NCBI RefSeq assembly: GCF_000317475.1
Contig: NC_019729.1
Coordinates: 2,928,501-2,992,500, forward strand
DNA length: 64,000 nt
Source: Oscillatoria nigro-viridis PCC 7112
GTDB lineage: Bacteria > Cyanobacteriota > Cyanobacteriia > Cyanobacteriales > Microcoleaceae
Direction: 5' to 3'
Part shown: positions 45,064-55,600 of the stretch, one piece after another
Numbering within the stretch: position 1 is the stretch's first letter
Layout: each line of letters begins with the position of its first letter
Notes under the pieces: model-generated
What the model was told of the DNA's origin: nothing
The model's input: only the letters and a program-made list of their open reading frames with translations
Database searches by the model: none
Translations under genes and position numbers: made by a program

Positions 45064-45462
45064 ATGAGCGTTAATTACAAATCAAACAAAAATGTTGTTT
45101 ACTCGTGTAAATATCATATTGTGTGGTGTCCGAAGTATCGCCGAAAAGTTCTAGTTGAGGGTGTCGATACCCGATTAAAAGAAATACTGTTAGAGGTCGC
45201 GACCGAGTTCAACAGCGAATTAATCGAAATGGAAGTAATGTCAGATCACGTTCACCTTTTAATTGAGTGCGATCCTCAATTTGGGATTGCCAAACTGATT
45301 CGATACATGAAGGGGCGTTCCTCTCGATATCTTCGCCAAGAATTTCCTTGGCTAAAAAGTCGATTGCCAACTCTATGGACGAATAGTTACTTTATTGCCA
45401 CCGTTGGCGGTGCGCCAATTTCAGTAATTAAACAGTACATTGAAAATCAAAAAAATGTCTAA
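45064..45462 (+). CDS. tnpA: TnpA, HUH/Y1 transposase of IS200/IS605 family
   Basis: A 132-residue single-strand transposase. KYHIVWCPKYRRKVL opens the domain, HVHLLIE is the HUH metal site and the catalytic tyrosine is in VIKQYIENQ. ATG at 45064 was chosen over a TTG-like start six codons upstream. Intact, so it could mobilise this element and possibly the TnpB-only elements in the window if their ends are recognised. Confidence 0.93.
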   Translation: MSVNYKSNKNVVYSCKYHIVWCPKYRRKVLVEGVDTRLKEILLEVATEFNSELIEMEVMSDHVHLLIECDPQFGIAKLIRYMKGRSSRYLRQEFPWLKSRLPTLWTNSYFIATVGGAPISVIKQYIENQKNV

Positions 45463-45467
45463 TTATG

Positions 45468-46669
45468 GATGCCAGCAAAATCTAATCCGTCCAAGTCGAG
45501 AGTTGCGAAGCGTACTATAATTTCTATGCGAAGAGTCGAATAAATTAGCCAACTGCGGGATTTACTACTCTCGGCAGTTGTATTTTAAGACCGGGAAGAT
45601 TCCCGGCAAGTATGATTTGCACAAATTATTCAAGGAAAACCTTCATTTCAAAGCGCTGTATTCCCATGTTGCTCAACAAACGTTGACCAGCGTTGCAGAA
45701 TCTTTTAAGTCGTACATTGGGCTATTGAAAGGAATCAAAGGTGGTACGGTAACACAACACCCTAGACTGCCAAAATACCGCAAAAACAGCTTAAAACTTG
45801 TAACGTTCCCAAAAGCAGACGTAAAGCTAAAGAATGGCCAGTTAAGATTCCCGTTGGGAAGTAAGGTTAAATTATGGTTGGGAATTGGTGAATTTTATTT
45901 GCCGATACCATCTAATTTAGACTACAAGGCAATCAGAGAGATTCGTATTTTGCCGAGAAACGGACAATTTTATGTCTAGTTTGTTTGCCAACTTCAATCA
46001 ACAATAGTTGAATTAGATTTTGGTAAGGCTCTCGGTATCGATCCAGGATTAAACAATTGGTTGACTTGTGTTTCCAATGTGGGAGCAAGTTTTATCGTAG
46101 ATGGACGGCACCTCAAATCATTAAACCAATGGTACAACAAGCGAATTGGGTCAATCAAAGAGTACAAACCTCAAGGCTTTTGCTCTAAAAGGTTGGCAAG
46201 AATTACCGAAAAACGGAACAGGCAAGTTAGGGATGCCGTCAACAATGCAGCTAAATTGGTATTGAAGCATTGCCTTGAGAACCAAATAGGTACAGTCGTC
46301 TTTGGGTGGAACAAAGGGATGCGTCAAGAAATAAATCTTGGCAGCAAGACGAATCAAAACTTTGTTCAGATTCCTACCGCTCGATTGAAAGATATAATTT
46401 CTCAGCTTTGCGAACAATATGGTATCCGGTTCATCGAAACTGAAGAAAGTTATACAAGTAAAGCGAGTTTTTTAGATTCGGATGAACTGCCTAAGTTCGG
46501 TGAAAAAACTGAAGGTGGAAAGAATCTGGAAAGCGCGTTAATCGTGGATTGTATCGTTCAAAAGATGGAAGCAAAATTAATGCAGATTGTAATGCCGCTG
46601 CGAAGTGCGATTCGTTCAGTCGAAACCGAGAAATTGGGGGATGACTGGCTTCTACAGGGTAATCCATGA
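45468..46669 (+). pseudogene. tnpB: tnpB of IS605-type element, broken
   Basis: Open from about 45530 as CEESNKLANCGIYYSRQLYF, through LPKYRKNSLKLVTFPKADVK to NGQFYV, then TAG at 45977-45979, and on in the same frame as FVCQLQSTIVELDFGKALGI, where GIDPGLNN carries the first RuvC Asp. A TAG for GAG change (Glu in related proteins) would explain the stop. The first about 25 codons are also in a different frame from the rest. SKASFLDSDELPKFGEKTEG replaces the usual zinc ribbon region, as in the subgroup without CXXC. Not functional as read. Confidence 0.8.
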
Positions 46670-46722
46670 GGATTGAGTTCGCACTTTAATCCCTTGTAGA
46701 TGACAACTTCATAACCTTGCAG

Positions 46723-49179
46723 GTGAGCGTTAGTATCCTAGAAAACGATAAGTCCTGCCCCTCAGACGTAGAGGTGAAAGCATATCTCCCACTGTAGAGA
46801 CTAGCCATCAATCGGTGAAGCGGAGATAAAAGCGGAAAGAGCCACTAGCCTAAAAGTGGTATCCCGTGAGCAAGTTCCTACGGATAGCAAATGCGAAGTC
46901 ACTGCCTGAATCACCGTTACGGCGAACCAGCGAAATAAGGCTTTATGCGCTGGTAGTCCCAAAAGGGCATTAGTACAGGGTGGTATGAGAATTTTGCCCG
47001 ACATACCTACGTTACCCAAAAACTCGGTGAAGAGGTGACATCCTAACGGAACAGACCAATGGTTATGAGGAACGAAGTAACCCACCTGATTACTCTCGAA
47101 GAGGTCGAATACTTCGAGCAGTCAGCTAAGACGAAACATCTGGACTTCCAGGTAACAGGTGGTAGAGATTGAGTCAAAAGCCAACGCCTCACTGCAATGG
47201 TGAGGATATGCTAACGGACTTACGGTAATACGGATGGTATAGCTACAAGTAGCAATGAATATGTTATGAACACGGTAGAAAAACCGATGTATGAATGGAA
47301 CGATATCAACTGGCGAAAGCTAGAGCGTAACGTTTTAAATTGCAAAAGCGGATATATCAAGCGTCTAATCGTGGTGATGTCAAGCTAGTACGCAGACTCC
47401 AGAAACTGTTGATAAGTTCTTGGGCAGCAAAAGCATTATCGGTTCGTCGGGTAACACAAGATAATCAAGGAAAGAAGACGGCAGGCGTGGACGGTGTTAA
47501 ATCGCTGACCCCAAAGCAACGTCTCGCACTGATAGATAAAATATCATTGGGTTCAAAGGTTAAGCCAACACGCCGAGTTTGGATACCCAAACCAGGGACA
47601 GATGAGGAAAGACCGTTAGGCATACCGACAATGGAAGACCGAGCCTTGCAAGCGTTAGTCAAACTGGTGTTAGAACCAGAATGGGAAGCGCGATTTGAAC
47701 CTAACTCATACGGGTTCAGACCAGGACGCTCGTGCCACGATGCAATAGGAGCAATATTCAGTGCGGTAAGTCAGAAATCAAAATATGTGCTGGATGCCGA
47801 TATCAGTAAATGCTTCGACCGCATTAACCATGATGTACTTCTCTCAAAATTAAATACCTATCCTACCCTACGGAGACAAATCCGGGCTTGGTTAAAAGCT
47901 GGTGTTATGGATGGAAACAAGCTGTTCCCAACTGATGAAGGGACACCACAGGGCGGGGTGATTTCACCTCTACTTGCCAATGTCGCCTTACATGGGATTG
48001 AGGAATTGATTATGGGTTTAGCCCCAAAATTCGAGATGAGAGACTCTCGTGGTCATACTTATGGATTACGAGACAAAATCAAATCGATTTCACTGATACG
48101 ATATGCGGACGATTTCGTAGTTCTCCATGAGGATGTAGAAGTTGTGAAGCTGTGTAAGGTTGAGATAGAGAAGTGGTTAAGTGACATTGGGTTAGAATTA
48201 AAGCCGAGTAAAACAAGATTAGCCCACACCCTGAATAAACTAGATGATGAAAAACCTGGATTTAACTTTCTAGGATTCAACATCAGGCAGTTTCCAGTAG
48301 GAAAACACAACTCAAGTAAGGGAACTAGAGGCACTTTATTGGGCTTTAAAACTATTATCAGCCCTAGCAAGGAAAGTCAGAAAAGGCACTACAGAAAAGT
48401 TGCGGAAGTAATAAATAAATCGCGTGGGTTAAACCAAGCGACTTTAATAAAAAATCTCAATCCTATCATTAGGGGTTGGTGTAACTACTTCTCAACAGTC
48501 GTCAGCAAGAAAATATTTGATAGGCTGTGGCACTTAGTGGTTTGGAAGCTTCTCAAATGGGGTCGCCATCGTCATAGGAACAAGGGCAGAGGATGGACAC
48601 GCCTTAAATACTTCAAAACCGTAGAAGGCAATAACTGGGTGTTCGCAACCGGAGAGGGTAACAATCCTCTAAAGCTCATACAACATAGTTCCACTGAAAT
48701 AAAGCGCTATGTAAAAGTAAAAGGGATGGCATCACCCTATGACGGTGACTGGATATATTGGAGTTCAAGAATGGGAGTACACCCAGAAATACCCGTAAGA
48801 GTAGCCAAACTACTCAAGCGACAAAAAGGGAAATGCGCTCACTGCGATAACTACTTCAAAGATGGAGATTCGATAGAGGTTGACCACATCGCCCCCAAAT
48901 CGAAAGGTGGAAAGGAATCGTATGATAATTGGCAGCTACTCCATCGACATTGCCACGACACAAAGACTGCCAATGATGGCAGTCTTGGTAACAAATCTAG
49001 CTGCAAAAGTGCTAAACCTAAGCCACCAGTGGAACCAAGCCTTTGGGCTTGGGAAAACGATATGTTGGTAATGACGTACTGATGACAACAGCCGTTTTAT
49101 TGAGGAGCGGAATGATGGGAAACTATCACGTTCCGTTTTGGAGAGCAGTGGAGGAGGCGACTCCTTCACTGACTTTAAT
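46723..49179 (+). ncRNA. Group II intron (ribozyme with RT-maturase gene)
   Basis: Domain V is seen at about 49105-49138: AGCGGAA..GATGG-GAAA-CTATC..TTCCGTTTT, with a GAAA tetraloop and two-base bulge. Domain VI follows at 49142-49175 with arms CAGTG.AGGAG/CTCCT.CACTG and a bulged A at 49172, the branch point; seven bases later the 3' end AAT|CATC (49179) fits the AY rule. A GTGAG at 46723 is the best 5' splice site, but not certain. Domain I features such as GGCGAACCAGCGAAATAAGG occur near 46921. It is inserted in the 3' region of an IS605 element. Confidence 0.85.
47340..49082 (+). CDS. ltrA: Group II intron reverse transcriptase/maturase with HNH domain
   Basis: 580 residues from a TTG at 47340. 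RT blocks include VRRVTQDNQGKKTAGVDGVK, RVWIPKPGTDEERPLGIPTM, FRPGRSCHDAI and the catalytic LIRYADDFVVLH near residue 255. Maturase domain X follows (GWCNYFSTVVSKKIF). The HNH endonuclease is CAHCDNYFKDGDSIEVDHIA and NWQLLHRHCHDTK. The usual N-terminus (MNTVEKPMYEWNDINWRKLE, RNVLN) lies upstream in another frame from ATG 47266; the join at 47340 needs one extra T. The protein therefore begins about 25 residues short unless frameshifting occurs. Confidence 0.93.
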   Translation: MQKRIYQASNRGDVKLVRRLQKLLISSWAAKALSVRRVTQDNQGKKTAGVDGVKSLTPKQRLALIDKISLGSKVKPTRRVWIPKPGTDEERPLGIPTMEDRALQALVKLVLEPEWEARFEPNSYGFRPGRSCHDAIGAIFSAVSQKSKYVLDADISKCFDRINHDVLLSKLNTYPTLRRQIRAWLKAGVMDGNKLFPTDEGTPQGGVISPLLANVALHGIEELIMGLAPKFEMRDSRGHTYGLRDKIKSISLIRYADDFVVLHEDVEVVKLCKVEIEKWLSDIGLELKPSKTRLAHTLNKLDDEKPGFNFLGFNIRQFPVGKHNSSKGTRGTLLGFKTIISPSKESQKRHYRKVAEVINKSRGLNQATLIKNLNPIIRGWCNYFSTVVSKKIFDRLWHLVVWKLLKWGRHRHRNKGRGWTRLKYFKTVEGNNWVFATGEGNNPLKLIQHSSTEIKRYVKVKGMASPYDGDWIYWSSRMGVHPEIPVRVAKLLKRQKGKCAHCDNYFKDGDSIEVDHIAPKSKGGKESYDNWQLLHRHCHDTKTANDGSLGNKSSCKSAKPKPPVEPSLWAWENDMLVMTY

Positions 49180-49313
49180 CATCTTGAGAAAAGTATCGGC
49201 AAATTTAGGGCTATGCCTTAAAGGAGTCTGTAGAGGCGCTTTGATTGCGCCTTTGAAGGTTCGCATTTGGACTCTTCAAGAATCCCCGCCCTAAAAGGGC
49301 TGGGGAGTATCAA

Positions 49314-49697
49314 CGCCCAACTCCCATACCGTAGCTGCTTGTTCCAAAGAATCGGCGATCGCTTGTTTTTGCTGAATGACCGATTTGAGCACGGCTTAAT
49401 GGGGGTGCCAGTTTCCCCAACAACTCCATTGCTTCGGTTTTTAGCTTTGTTCCCTTTCACCGCACGACCCAGAAACATCACCGCTTGGGGCAGGCAAAGT
49501 CTCACCGATTGCGCTGGGAAAGATGAGTCTCACCGCATCTGCCACCGATTGTACGTCCATACCGCTCGGCTGCACCGGCACCACCCCTAAAAAGAGCTTT
49601 GGCGGGGCGCTCGGCTGCACCGGCACCACCCCTAAAAAATCTTCAATAGGTTCTATAGTTTGAGGTATCTCCCATCGTACTCATCCAGAGAAGCTCT
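49314..49697 (-). pseudogene. Unrecognised ORF remnant with 45-bp in-frame duplication
   Basis: The minus strand reads LGVVPVQPSGMDVQSVADAV, RLIFPSAIGETLPAPSGDVS to TAG near 49441, and in another frame ALKSVIQQ-like text (VLKSVIQQKQAIADSLEQAA, TVWELGV) ending near the IS605 right end. Together they look like the last part of a protein of unknown family, cut by the IS605 element. The 30-base word starting GCTCGGCTGCACCGGCACCA occurs at 49564 and 49609, 45 bases apart, giving a repeated GVVPVQPS. Confidence 0.45.
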
Positions 49698-52600
49698 ATG
49701 GTTGCTCTACCGGGTATTGCTATTGTCAGCAAAATTTACGAAAGTTCTAATTCTCTGGTATATCGGGGCATCAGCGCCCCTGACGATCGCTCGATCGTCA
49801 TAAAAATGCTCAAACAAGATTATCCATCTCCTCAAGAATTAATCCGCTACAAACAGGAATATAAAATTACCCGCTCCCTCAACCTGCAAGGAGTGGTCAA
49901 GGCATACAGTCAGCAGGACTATCAACGCACACTCATTATTTTCTTAGAAGACTTTGGCGGAGAGTCCCTAGAGCAATGGAGGCACAAGCGTCCACAGAAC
50001 TTCTGCCCCATGCCCTTATCCACGTTTCTGGGGTTGGCGATCGACCTTACCGATATTTTGGGCAAAATCCATTCCGCCAATATCATTCATAAGGATATCA
50101 ATCCTGGGAACATCGTTTTCAATCCTGACACAGGCATTGTCAAAATTATTGACTTCGGAATTGCTACCCAATTTAACCGCACAAATCCAACGTTCAAAAG
50201 CCCTCATGTTCTAGAAGGAACCCTGGCGTACCTGTCGCCAGAGCAAACTGGACGCATGAATCGATTGCTCGATTACCGCACTGATTTCTACTCATTGGGT
50301 GTAACGTTCTATGAACTGCTAACCGGACACCTGCCTTTTCCGACAACAGACATCCTTGAGTTAGTCCACTGTCATATTGCTAAACAGCCACCTCCACCTC
50401 ATGAACTAAATGCAACGATTCCTAAACCCGTTTCAGATCTTGTTTTAAAACTAATGGCGAAGAATGCAGAGGAACGCTATCAGAGTGCTTGGGGAATCAA
50501 AGCAGATTTAGAAATTTGCGCCGATCGATTAAAAAAAATCGGTCAAATTAATAGCTTTCAACTGGGTTTATTAGATGTTTGGGAGCAGTTTCAAATTCCT
50601 CAAAAATTGTATGGACGGGATCGAGAAGTTGCAATGTTACTGGAGGCTTTTGAGCGCGTTGCTTCAGAAAAAATCGTCCCAAAAACTCCAGAACAGGTAC
50701 AAAATAACAACCCAACATTCAAAGTCGAAATGATGTTGGTTTCTGGCTATGCGGGAATTGGAAAATCAGCATTAGTGCAGGAAATTTATAAACCAATCAC
50801 TCAAAAGCGTGGCTATTTTATTTGGGGTAAATTCGATCAATTTGGGCGAAATATTCCCTACAGTGCGATCGCAGATGCTTTACAAAAATTGGTGCAACAA
50901 CTGCTAGGTGAACCAGATGAGCAACTTCAACAGTGGCGATCGCGCTTGCTCACTGCCTTGGGCAACAACGGGCAACTCATAATTGATATTGTTCCAGAGA
51001 TTGAGTTAATAATTGGCAAGCAGCCACTCGTACCGGAAGTTGGAGCAACGGAAGCTCAAAATCGCTTCAATCGAGTTTTTGGGCAGTTCATTCGCGTATT
51101 TTGTTCTGAAGAACACCCCCTTGTCATCTTCTTAGATGATTTGCAGTGGATTGACTCTGCAACTCTGAAGTTAATCGAACTGATGATACTTGATGAACAA
51201 ACGCAATTTTTATTTTTGATTGGAGCCTATCGGGATAACGAAGTAAATCTAACGCATCCACTCGCATTAATGCTAGAGCGATTGCGAAAACAAGGGGTTG
51301 TGCTTCAGGAGATTTTTTTAACACCCTTAACGTTAGAACCGCTGAGCCAATTAATTGCCCAAACGCTGCATCAAGATACAGAGCTTGTTCGTCCTTTAGC
51401 CCAGTTAGTGTTGCGTAAAACCGAAGGCAATCCCTTCTCTGTGGGAGAATTTTTGCGATCGCTCTACGCTGAAAAACTGTTGAACTTTAACACCGAACAG
51501 CGAAATTGGCAATGGAATATTGCTCAGATTGAAGATCAAAATATTACCGATAATGTAGTGGACTTGCTGTTAAGCAAATTGAAGAAACTACCAGGGGTGA
51601 CACAGCAACTTCTTCAATTAGCCGCCTGCATTGGGTGTGAATTTGATTTAAAAACATTGGCAATCGTATGTAAGCGATCGCCTAAAATCGTTTTTCAGGA
51701 TCTATTAATAGCAGTACAAACTGGATTCATTCAACCGATCTCTGAATTAGACCGAGACTTGTTAGTTCGGAACTGTAAGTTCTTGCACGATCGCGTACAA
51801 CAAGCCGCCTACGCCTTAATCGATGAGTCGTGCAAACAAATTGTTCATTTACAAATTGGTCGTAATCTACTCGAAAATATTTTGCCAGAGCAACTATCAG
51901 ATAGGGTGTTTGAAATTGTCGATCATCTCAATCATGGGATTGAACTTGTAACCGAGCAATCCGAAAAAGATCGAATTGCTTTCTTAAATCTAATTGCAGG
52001 TCAGAAAGCCAAAGGAGCGAGCGCCTACAGTGTGGCTAAAAACTATTTAGCTAACGGGAGAGAATGCCTAACAATTTCTAGTTGGCATACCAATTATAAC
52101 TTGACTTTAGATCTCTATTTAGAAAGTACAAAAATCGCTTATTTGTGTGGTGAGTTTGAGCAGGTAGAATCTTGGGTAAAAATTGTTTTACAAGAAGCAA
52201 AAACTGTTCTCGACCTTGTAAGAGTTTACGAAGTCAAAATCCAGACTTACATCGCACAAAACCAGCTATTAAAAGCGATCGAGACGGCATTACAAATTTT
52301 GCAGCGATTGGAAATTAGTTTTCCTGAAACACCAACTCAGTCAGATATTCAGCATGAACTTAATGCTATCCAATCCCTTTTAAAGGATAGATCGATCGAA
52401 GAATTAATTCACTTGCCGGATATGACTGAACCGAATAAATTGGCAGCGATGCGAATCCTATCAAAGCTCATGATTGCTGCCTATGTTTCTGCACCCCATT
52501 TGATGCCTCTGCTGACATCTAAACAAGTGAACTTGTCAATTCAATATGGAAATGCGATCGAGTCTTCTATCGCTTATGCAAGTTTTGGAGTGATTCTTCA

Positions 52601-55600
52601 TGGAATGGTAGGAAACATAGATTTAGGGTATGAGTTTGGACAGCTTGCTTTAAGACTATTATCACAGCCAAATGTTCATTTCCTCAAAGCGCGGACATTG
52701 CATCTTGTACATTACTTCATTATGCACCGAAAAAAACATAATAGAAAATCACTAGAACCATTACTAGAAGGGTATCAAAGTGGACTAGAAACGGGAGACT
52801 TAGAGTTTTCTTCCTATTGCGCTTACGCTTATTGCTTTCAATCTTTTGCCGTCGGGAAGGAACTTGGGGAACTTGAACAGGAAATAAGGAAATACAGTGA
52901 AACGATTCGTCAAAACAAACAAGAAATTGCCCTTACTTGGCTGCAATTACTTCATCAATCTGTTCTAAATTTAATGGGGTGTTCGGTTAATCCAACTCTC
53001 TTGATTGGCGAGTCTTGCAATGAGGAAAATAGACTAATACAACAAGGAATAGATGGATTCATAATCTTTTTTTTACATCTGAAAAAAGTTTTTTTATGTT
53101 ATCTATTTTCTGAGTACGATCGGGCTGTTGAAAACTCTGACCCAGCAAAAATTTATTTAACTCAAGGAAGAACGACACCCCTTGAACCTTTGTACTACCT
53201 ATATGATTCTCTAGCAAAACTTGCAACATATCCAAAAAGCAGCACTCAGGTGCAATCAGAAATCCTTAAAAACGTTGCCCTTAGCCAAGAAAAACTGAAG
53301 CAATGGGCACATTGTGCGCCAATGAATCATTTGCATAAATATCATTTAATCCAAGCAGAAACTGCACGAGTATTGGGTCAGTTGTTTGAAGCAGAAGATT
53401 TATACGAACAAGCTATCCAGGGAGCTAAAAAAAATGGATATATCCAAGAAGAGGCGTTAGGTTATGAATTGGCTGCTAAACATTATCTGGCGCGAGGTAG
53501 GGAGAAAATCGCGCAAACTTATATGAATGAAGCACATTACTGCTACGAACGCTGGGGGGCAACTGCAAAGGTAAGAGATTTAGAAACTAGATATCCACAA
53601 CTATTTCCTCAGCAGTCGGGTAGGGCTACCAAACCAATTCGTACAACTTCTGAAACCACTTCTAATAACTCAGACATCGCTTTCGACTTGGCAACGGTGA
53701 TGAAAGCATCGCAAGCAATTTCCAGTGAAATTGAACTGGAGCAGTTGCTTAATTCTTTGATGCAGATATTAATTGAAAATGCTGGCGCACAAACAGGGTT
53801 TTTGATTTTGGAAAAATCAGGAGAATGGCTGATAGAAGCTTCTTGTGAACTAGCTGAGGGTGAGGGTGTTTTTACGACACGAGTGTTGCAATCACTCCCC
53901 ACTAAAAATTACCTGCCAGAATCTATTATTAATTATGTGATTCGGACGCATGAATATATTATTTTAAATGATGCAAGTTGTGAAGGAGATTTTACAAATG
54001 AACCGTATATTCAGAACAATCAAACTCAATCGCTTCTCTGTTTACCACTATTGAATCAAAGTAAACTTGTTGGCGTGTTGTACCTAGAAAATCAATTAGC
54101 AACTGGAGCATTTACATCAGAGCGATCGCAAATTTTACATCTATTATCAACTCAAGCAGCCATTGCAATCGAAAACGCTAGGATTTATTCAAAACTCCAA
54201 AAAAGCAAAAGCCAAATGACTCAATTTCTGGAAGCAATTCCAGTCGGTGTTGCAGTTGTAGATAAATTGGGTCATCCTTATTACTTCAACCAACGAGCGA
54301 CTCAGCTATTAGCTAAAGAGATCGATCCTTCTCTGACAGTCAATGATCTTACAGAGGTTTATCAAACTTATCTAGCTGGAACCCATCAAAAATATCCAAC
54401 TGAGAGAATGCCCATTATCCGAGCGTTAAAGGGCGAACATACTAGAGTTGATGATATAGAAATTCACCACAACAACACCACAATTCCCATTGAGGCATGG
54501 GGAACTCCAGTCTTTGATGAACAGGGTAATGTAACTTATGCGATCGCCGCCTTTCAAGACATCACAGAGCGGAAACAAGCAGAACACCTCTTAGCAAATT
54601 ACAACCGCACTTTGGAACAGCAGGTTGCGGAACGAACAGCGGCCTTACAGCAAAGCGAAGCAGAACTGCGCGCTCACGAACAGGAATTGCGGCTCATTAC
54701 AGACGCTCTCCCGGTTAGTATTGGTTACATTGATGCCGAGCAACGCCACCGCTTTGTCAACCGTACCTATGAGATTTGGCGCAACTGTAGCCGAGATGAA
54801 ATTTTAGGCAAGTCGATTCGCGAACTGGTAGATCATACGTCGTATCAAATGATAGAACCATACATCAACCAGGCGCTAAGGGGAGAAACAACCACGTTTG
54901 AAGCAGAAATACCTCTGCCAACAGGTAAAAAATACTTGAATGTAACCTTAATTCCTGATTTCGATGCAAATGCTCAAGTCATTGGATTTTATGCTTTAAA
55001 CACAGACATCAGCGAACAGCGAGACGCTGCACTGCGTGAACGCAAACGTGCCGAAGAAGCCTCAATTTTAGAAGAACGCAACCGTATGGGACGGGAAATT
55101 CACGATACATTAGCTCAAGCGTTTACAGGTATTTTGGTTCAAGTTGGTGCAGCAACCCAAGTATTAGAGGATGATGTAGAAGCAACACAGGCACATCTGG
55201 AGATGATCGATGAATTGGCACGAATCGGGCTGAATGAGGCTCGTCGCTCAGTCACAGCACTCCGCCCTCAGTTGTTGGAGGAAGGCGATTTATCTAGCGC
55301 CCTCAATCGTCTGGTAACGCAAATGAGATCTGCTACCGATGATACTGCTTTGATTTATGAAATTCAGGGTACAGCTTATCCTTTACCCCCCGAAGTGGAG
55401 AATAACTTACTGCGAATTGGGCAGGAAGCCTTGACAAATGCTATTAAGTATGCAAAAGCTGACGAAATTCGTCTTGAGTTAGTCTATGGAGATGCACAAA
55501 CAACATTGTGCATCAAAGACAATGGACAAGGCTTTGGTGTAGGTAATATTCCCTCGGTGGGCGGATTTGGATTATTGGGAATCAGCGAACGAGCAGAGCG

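Larger units (their letters stand above)
44935..49313 (+). mobile_element. IS200/IS605-type element carrying a group II intron
   Basis: Left end from about 44935 with hairpins AGCCCC...GGGGAC and AGCGGTT/AACCGCC; then tnpA, a broken tnpB, and a right end GAATCCCCGCCCTAAAAGGG-CTGGGGAGTATCAA at 49280-49313, whose layout copies the right ends of the other IS605-type elements here (hairpin, then G-GTATCAA against G-GTGTCAA). Between tnpB and the right end sits a 2.46-kb group II intron. The left boundary is approximate. Confidence 0.75.

Noticed and set aside
46801..47085. ORFs inside intron domains I-IV before the RT gene
   Set aside because: They lie in the ribozyme RNA region and have no protein features.
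47340..49082. Retron or diversity-generating RT
   Set aside because: Maturase X and HNH domains plus domain V and VI of a ribozyme downstream identify a group II intron.
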